A stretch of 10,637 nt of DNA, from NCBI GenBank assembly GCA_025450355.1, contig JANWHR010000069.1, forward strand, positions 1 to 10,637, written 5' to 3'. Below are positions 7,133 through 10,637 of the stretch, piece after piece. The stretch comes from Micropepsaceae bacterium (lineage in GTDB: Bacteria; Pseudomonadota; Alphaproteobacteria; Micropepsales; Micropepsaceae). A program made the translations under genes and the position numbers. Below the pieces are notes generated by a model, which saw nothing but the letters and a program-made list of their open reading frames with translations, was not told the origin of the DNA and made no database searches. Positions within the stretch are counted from its first letter, which is position 1. Every line of letters begins with the position of its first letter.

Positions 7133-8010
7133 GACCAGTACAGCCGCATGGGATTGTCCACCAGCAGCTTGCGCTGCAATTCTGCCGTCACCGCGATTTT
7201 TGGAATGATGTCCACCAGCACGCCGTCGTCCGGCGCTTCAACTGGCATGTTGGGGTGCGGCCAATCGGTTCCCCACAGCACCCGGTCCGGATAACGTTCG
7301 ACCAGCGCGCGCGCGAAGGGCACCACGTCATCATAGGGCGCACCGCTCACGGTCAGCCGTTCCGGGCCGGACACCTTGGTCCAGATGTTCTGGTGTTGAT
7401 CCAGCAGCCGCAGGTAACGCCGGAAGTCAGGATCGTCCACACCCTTCCGCACATCCGGCCGGCCCATGTGATCGACCACCACAATGGCCGGCAGCGATGT
7501 AAAAAACGATTCCAGGTCCGGAAGATCGGCCATTTCGAAATAGACCACGACGTGCCAGCCAAGCGGTTCTATTCGGGTGGCGATTTCTTCCAGCACCTCG
7601 CGAGGGGTGAAATCGACCAATCGCTTGACGAAATTGAACCGCACGCCACGCACGCCCATCTCGTTCATGATGCTCAGAGTGTCATCGCTGACGTCTTCGC
7701 CGACCACCGCAACCCCCCGCGCTTTCCCGTCCGAATGGGTCAGGGCATCGAGCAGGGCCGAATTGTCCGTACCGTGACAACTCGCCTGTACGATGACGTT
7801 TTTGTCGAAGCCCAGGAAGTCCCGCAGGGCAAACAGTGTTTCCTTTGTCGCATCGACAGGCGTGTACTTGCGTTCTTGCGCGTATTGAAAACGGCTCGCA
7901 GGACCAAAGACATGACAATGCGCATCGACGCTTCCTGCCGGCGGCCGGAACTGCGGTTTGGAAGGGTTTGGATGAAACGGGATATAGGGTGGATTGACCG
8001 GTGTGCTCAA
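7129..8010 (-). CDS. ligI: 2-pyrone-4,6-dicarboxylate lactonase (LigI)
   Basis: Hydrolyses the lactone 2-pyrone-4,6-dicarboxylate to 4-oxalomesaconate; a cytosolic amidohydrolase-superfamily TIM barrel that works without a metal. In the 293-residue protein I see VDAHCHVFGP (His31, His33), VVVDHMGRPD (Asp180, His181, Arg184), the general-base aspartate in GTDWPHPN (Asp249), and arginines 124, 130 and 218 in positions that fit the substrate-carboxylate clamps known from Sphingobium LigI. The start is a TTG at 8010; the next in-frame Met is residue 115, far past the first catalytic histidines, and a strong TAGGAGAG precedes the TTG. The gene begins 9 bases after the symporter gene and overlaps the barrel gene by 4 bases. 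Confidence 0.96.
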   Translation of the reverse strand: MSTPVNPPYIPFHPNPSKPQFRPPAGSVDAHCHVFGPASRFQYAQERKYTPVDATKETLFALRDFLGFDKNVIVQASCHGTDNSALLDALTHSDGKARGVAVVGEDVSDDTLSIMNEMGVRGVRFNFVKRLVDFTPREVLEEIATRIEPLGWHVVVYFEMADLPDLESFFTSLPAIVVVDHMGRPDVRKGVDDPDFRRYLRLLDQHQNIWTKVSGPERLTVSGAPYDDVVPFARALVERYPDRVLWGTDWPHPNMPVEAPDDGVLVDIIPKIAVTAELQRKLLVDNPMRLYWS

Positions 8011-8014
8011 AACG

Positions 8015-8022
8015 CTCTCCTA
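8015..8022 (-). promoter_or_regulatory. Ribosome binding site for the ligI TTG start, overlapping the symporter stop codon
   Basis: The minus strand reads TAGGAGAG here; the TAG is the stop codon of the symporter gene and GGAG lies 6 bases before the TTG at 8010. Terminating ribosomes therefore cover the ligI start, which suggests coupling. Confidence 0.65.
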
Positions 8023-9297
8023 TTCCGCAGGGGCCGCAACCGGCAGCGCGGGGGCCATCCCGAGCTTCGCGTACAGCACTTCCGGATTGACCGCGCGCTC
8101 CCATTTCGCGATGCCGATCGTGGCAAGACAGTTACCCACCACATTGACGAAGGTGAGCGCCTCCGACAGCAGGCGATGAATCCCGAGCACCAATGCAATG
8201 CTGGCGACGGGGACGGTGCCCACCGACGCAATCGTGCCCGCAAGCACGACGAACGCGGCACCAGCCACACCTGCCGCTCCCTTGGACGTCAGCAACGCCA
8301 CCAGGACGAGAAGCAGTTCCTGGCCCCAGGACAGGGGCGTGTTGGTCGCCTGTGCGAGGAACACGACAACGGTCGCGAGATAGAGGCAGGTCCCATCCAG
8401 ATTGAGAGAATAGCCGGTCGGGATCACAAGGCCGACTACGGACTCCTCGCATCCCAGGTCCTGAAGCTTCTGCATCAGGCGCGGCAGCACGGTTTCCGAG
8501 GATGTCGTCGCCGCCACGATCAGCAATTCCTCGCGGATGTAATTCAGCAAACGGAGAATGCTGAGGCCCATCGCTCTTGCGATCGCGCCAAAAACGATGA
8601 ACACGAAGAGCAGGCAAACGGCATAGAATTCCACCAGCAGCTTGCCACGCGAAACCAGTGACCCGGCGCCAAAGCGGCCGATGGTGAACGCCATCGCCCC
8701 AAACGCGCCCAGCGGCGCTGCCCACATGATAAAACCCACAATCCGGAAAAACACCTGCGACAGGCGCGCGATGAGGTACAGCACCGGCTTGCCCCGGTCT
8801 CCCGCATGCGACAGGCCGAACGCAAACAGCACCGACACAAACAGCACCTGCAGCAGGTCGCCACTGACGAAAGCCGAAAGAAAGCTCGCCGGCACGATGT
8901 GCAGCAGAAATTCGCTCACGCTCTGGTGCTGCGCGGCGGCCGTATAGCTGCGGATCGCTCCCGCATCCAGTGATGCGGGATCGACATTCATGCCAACCCC
9001 CGGACGCAGAACATTCACGGCAACCAGCGCAAAGACCAGCGCCAGCAGCGTAATCGCCTCGAACCAGATCAGGCTTTTCAGCGCGACGCGGCCGGTCCGG
9101 CGCATGTCGTTCATCGAGGCAATGCCGTGCACGACCGTGCAAAAAATCACCGGCGCAATCACCATGCGGATAAGATTGACGAAGGCATCGCCGAGTGGCT
9201 GCATTTCGGCCGCAAGATTGGGACGCACAATCCCCAACCCGATGCCCGCTGCCATCGCGGCGAGCACCTGAAACCAGAGCTGCCGGATGAGCGTCAC
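8020..9297 (-). CDS. DctA/SDF-family cation:carboxylate symporter with altered substrate site
   Basis: A 425-residue inner-membrane secondary carrier of the dicarboxylate/amino acid:cation symporter family, with the family's hydrophobic segments throughout. DctA-like landmarks in order: NLIRMVIAPVIFCTVVHGI, the SGDLLQVLFVSVLFAFGL segment, the HP1 loop TTSSETVLPRL, the TM7 motif IPTGYSLNLDGTCLYLA, the HP2 region SKGAAGVAGAAF, and TM8 HRLLSEALTFVNVVGN. In TM8 usual DctA has GIDRFMSEAR; here the Asp is His and the substrate-binding Arg is Leu381. The start is the GTG at 9297, with GGAAG 7 bases upstream in the end of ligJ; the frame is open further up to 9576 but that part overlaps ligJ completely. 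It sits between ligJ and ligI, so uptake of an aromatic acid or ring-cleavage intermediate is more likely than general C4-dicarboxylate uptake. That substrate is inference. Confidence 0.93.
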   Translation of the reverse strand: MTLIRQLWFQVLAAMAAGIGLGIVRPNLAAEMQPLGDAFVNLIRMVIAPVIFCTVVHGIASMNDMRRTGRVALKSLIWFEAITLLALVFALVAVNVLRPGVGMNVDPASLDAGAIRSYTAAAQHQSVSEFLLHIVPASFLSAFVSGDLLQVLFVSVLFAFGLSHAGDRGKPVLYLIARLSQVFFRIVGFIMWAAPLGAFGAMAFTIGRFGAGSLVSRGKLLVEFYAVCLLFVFIVFGAIARAMGLSILRLLNYIREELLIVAATTSSETVLPRLMQKLQDLGCEESVVGLVIPTGYSLNLDGTCLYLATVVVFLAQATNTPLSWGQELLLVLVALLTSKGAAGVAGAAFVVLAGTIASVGTVPVASIALVLGIHRLLSEALTFVNVVGNCLATIGIAKWERAVNPEVLYAKLGMAPALPVAAPAE

Positions 9298-9301
9298 AGT
9301 G

Positions 9302-10336
9302 TCACTTCCGGGCCGCGGCGATTTTGTCCAGCTTCGGCCCGAGGCGCCGGTACACCGTGCGCGCGTTGACTTCGAAGATCTTCTGCTTTGCCGCCGCAGG
9401 CAGGGAGGTCGCGTCGATGTAGCGCTTCGTGTCGTCGTAAGGCTTGCCCGTCGTGGGATCATCCCCTTTGACCGCGCCCAGCATTTCCGACGCAAACAAA
9501 ATATTGTCGGCGGAAACCAGTTTGACGAGAAGATCGATCCCCGGCTGATGATAGACGCAGGTGTCGAAAAACACATTGTTGCGCATCATTTCATCGAGCG
9601 GCGGCCGTCCGAGATTCTGCGCCAGCCCGCGATAACGGCCCCAGTGGTATGGCGCCGCTCCGCCGCCATGCGGGACGATCAACTTCAGATCGGGAAAATC
9701 CCTGAACAGGTCGCCCTGAATGAACTGCATGAACGCAGTCGTGTCCGCATTGATGTAGTGCGCCCCGGTGGTGTGAAAATCCGGATTGCAGGACATGCTG
9801 ACATGCACCATGGCAGGAACCTGCAATTCGCACAGCTTTTCGTACAGCGGATACCAGCTGCGGTCCGTCAGCGGTGGCGCCGTCCAGTATCCGCCGGACG
9901 GATCGGGATTGAGATTGCATCCGACAAAACCCAATTCATTCACGCAGCGCTCCAGCTCCGGAATGCAGGATTTTGGTGACACGCCCGGGCTTTGCGGCAA
10001 CTGGCAGACGCCAATGAAATTTTCCGGGAACAGGGTGCAGACGCGATGAATGCAATCATTCGACAGGCGCGACCACTCCAGGCTGATCTTCTCGTCGCCA
10101 ATATGGTGCCCCATGCCCGATGCACGCGGAGAAAACAGCGTCAGCGTGGTGCCGCGTTCGCGCTGGATGCGGAGCTGATTGCCCTCAACGCTGGCACGGA
10201 ATTCGTCATCCGTGATCTGCACCGAAGATGATGAGGGCGGCGCAATTTTGTCCTTTACCGCCGCAGTCTGCCTCTGCCGGAATTCGGTCAGGGCTTTCGG
10301 CTCTGTGGTGTAATGGCCGTGGCAGTCGATGATCAT
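9302..10336 (-). CDS. ligJ: 4-oxalomesaconate hydratase (LigJ)
   Basis: Adds water to 4-oxalomesaconate to give 4-carboxy-4-hydroxy-2-oxoadipate; a cytosolic zinc-dependent member of the amidohydrolase superfamily (cog2159 type). The 344-residue protein begins MIIDCHGHYT, placing His6 and His8 as metal ligands, with His178 (MVHVSMSC), His223 (VPHGGGA) and Glu284 (FASEMLGAVKGDD). His6, His8, His178 and Glu284 match, from memory, the zinc ligands and acid/base residue of Sphingobium LigJ at the same numbers. CNLNPDPSGGYWTAPPLTD and NNVFFDTCVYHQPG are also LigJ-like. The ATG at 10336 has GGGGAG 5 bases upstream. It starts 21 bases after the DUF1932 dehydrogenase gene and its stop lies 4 bases before the symporter GTG. 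Confidence 0.96.
   Translation of the reverse strand: MIIDCHGHYTTEPKALTEFRQRQTAAVKDKIAPPSSSSVQITDDEFRASVEGNQLRIQRERGTTLTLFSPRASGMGHHIGDEKISLEWSRLSNDCIHRVCTLFPENFIGVCQLPQSPGVSPKSCIPELERCVNELGFVGCNLNPDPSGGYWTAPPLTDRSWYPLYEKLCELQVPAMVHVSMSCNPDFHTTGAHYINADTTAFMQFIQGDLFRDFPDLKLIVPHGGGAAPYHWGRYRGLAQNLGRPPLDEMMRNNVFFDTCVYHQPGIDLLVKLVSADNILFASEMLGAVKGDDPTTGKPYDDTKRYIDATSLPAAAKQKIFEVNARTVYRRLGPKLDKIAAARK
9305..9309 (-). promoter_or_regulatory. Ribosome binding site deciding the symporter GTG start
   Basis: GGAAG on the minus strand, formed by the last codons of ligJ, lies 7 bases before the GTG at 9297. The longer frame beginning at 9576 would be entirely antipathetic to family length and overlaps ligJ. 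Confidence 0.5.
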
Positions 10337-10357
10337 GAAACTCCCCGTGGAAAAAGA

Positions 10358-10637
10358 TCAGGCGGCCCGGCCCTCAGGCAAAGCGGAATGGTTTTGGGCG
10401 CGCATGGCGTCAAGCATTGCGGAAAGGTCACTCCGCAGGCGATGCGCCTCGCGATAAGCCGCCGCCCAGGCTTCGCGTTCCGCGGTGGCCGAAGCCATCA
10501 GCGGAACAAGTCCGGATTCGGCGACCGTCTTCGCCGCTTCGCGCATCTCCTCGGCGCGCCGGGTTCCATGCTCCAGCGCCCGCGAAACCATATAGCACGC
10601 AACCTTCTCCCAATCGCCAACGGGCAGCAGATCGGAC
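10358..10637 (-). CDS. NAD(P)-dependent dehydrogenase, C-terminal DUF1932 domain (5' part outside the window)
   Basis: The frame is open from the window edge to the TGA at 10358-10360, giving the last 92 residues of a larger protein. The block DWEKVACYMVSRALEHGTRRAEEM followed by ESGLVPLMASATAEREAW is characteristic of the DUF1932 C-terminal domain of 6-phosphogluconate-dehydrogenase-like oxidoreductases; the Rossmann domain would lie beyond 10637. An internal ATG at 10591 is a residue of this domain, not a start. It is 21 bases upstream of ligJ and likely in the same operon. Its reaction is unknown; a role in handling a lig-pathway keto acid is only suggested by position. Confidence 0.8.
   Translation of the reverse strand, partial: SDLLPVGDWEKVACYMVSRALEHGTRRAEEMREAAKTVAESGLVPLMASATAEREAWAAAYREAHRLRSDLSAMLDAMRAQNHSALPEGRAA

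Noticed and set aside
7255..8661. A plus-strand open frame of 468 codons
   Set aside because: It lies wholly antisense to ligI and the symporter, both of which show clear family motifs. It is rich in Arg, His and Gln, as is common for antisense frames of GC-rich genes, and resembles no known family.
8020..9576. The longer 518-residue version of the symporter
   Set aside because: Its first 93 residues overlap ligJ in another frame and have no hydrophobic or family-like character; the GTG at 9297 gives the normal DctA length.

Overview
The window is a dense stretch of GC-rich proteobacterial DNA (probably alphaproteobacterial, judged only from gene content and composition). Every gene I can support lies on the minus strand, so transcription runs from high to low coordinates.

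Positions 10637 to about 1560 carry what looks like one long catabolic operon for protocatechuate by the 4,5 (meta) cleavage route. In order of transcription: the 3' end of a DUF1932-type NAD(P)-dependent dehydrogenase (cut by the window edge), ligJ (4-oxalomesaconate hydratase), a DctA/SDF-family cation-coupled carboxylate symporter, ligI (2-pyrone-4,6-dicarboxylate lactonase), an outer-membrane beta-barrel of the MetA-like type, ligA and ligB (the two subunits of protocatechuate 4,5-dioxygenase), ligC (CHMS dehydrogenase), an aldo/keto reductase and an M20 zinc peptidase. Gaps are 1 to 73 bases, and one pair overlaps by 4 bases. Together LigAB, LigC, LigI and LigJ convert protocatechuate through CHMS, PDC and oxalomesaconate to 4-carboxy-4-hydroxy-2-oxoadipate. 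The barrel and the symporter give a plausible outer- and inner-membrane uptake route. The aldolase (LigK), the LigU isomerase and a LysR-type regulator are not in the window.

Positions 1 to 1430 hold a different kind of gene, an N6-adenine DNA methyltransferase of the type II restriction-modification class. Its reading frame is open from an ATG at 1430 to the window edge. Its base composition is visibly less GC-rich than the lig genes, which suggests separate, probably horizontal, origin. A 129-base gap (1431-1559) separates it from the operon and contains an inverted repeat that brackets a possible promoter.

The most interesting points are: the symporter has lost the conserved TM8 arginine that binds substrate carboxylate in this family, suggesting it carries something other than C4-dicarboxylates; an M20 peptidase and an aldo/keto reductase are appended to the lig operon; and a methyltransferase with a possible operator sits next to it.
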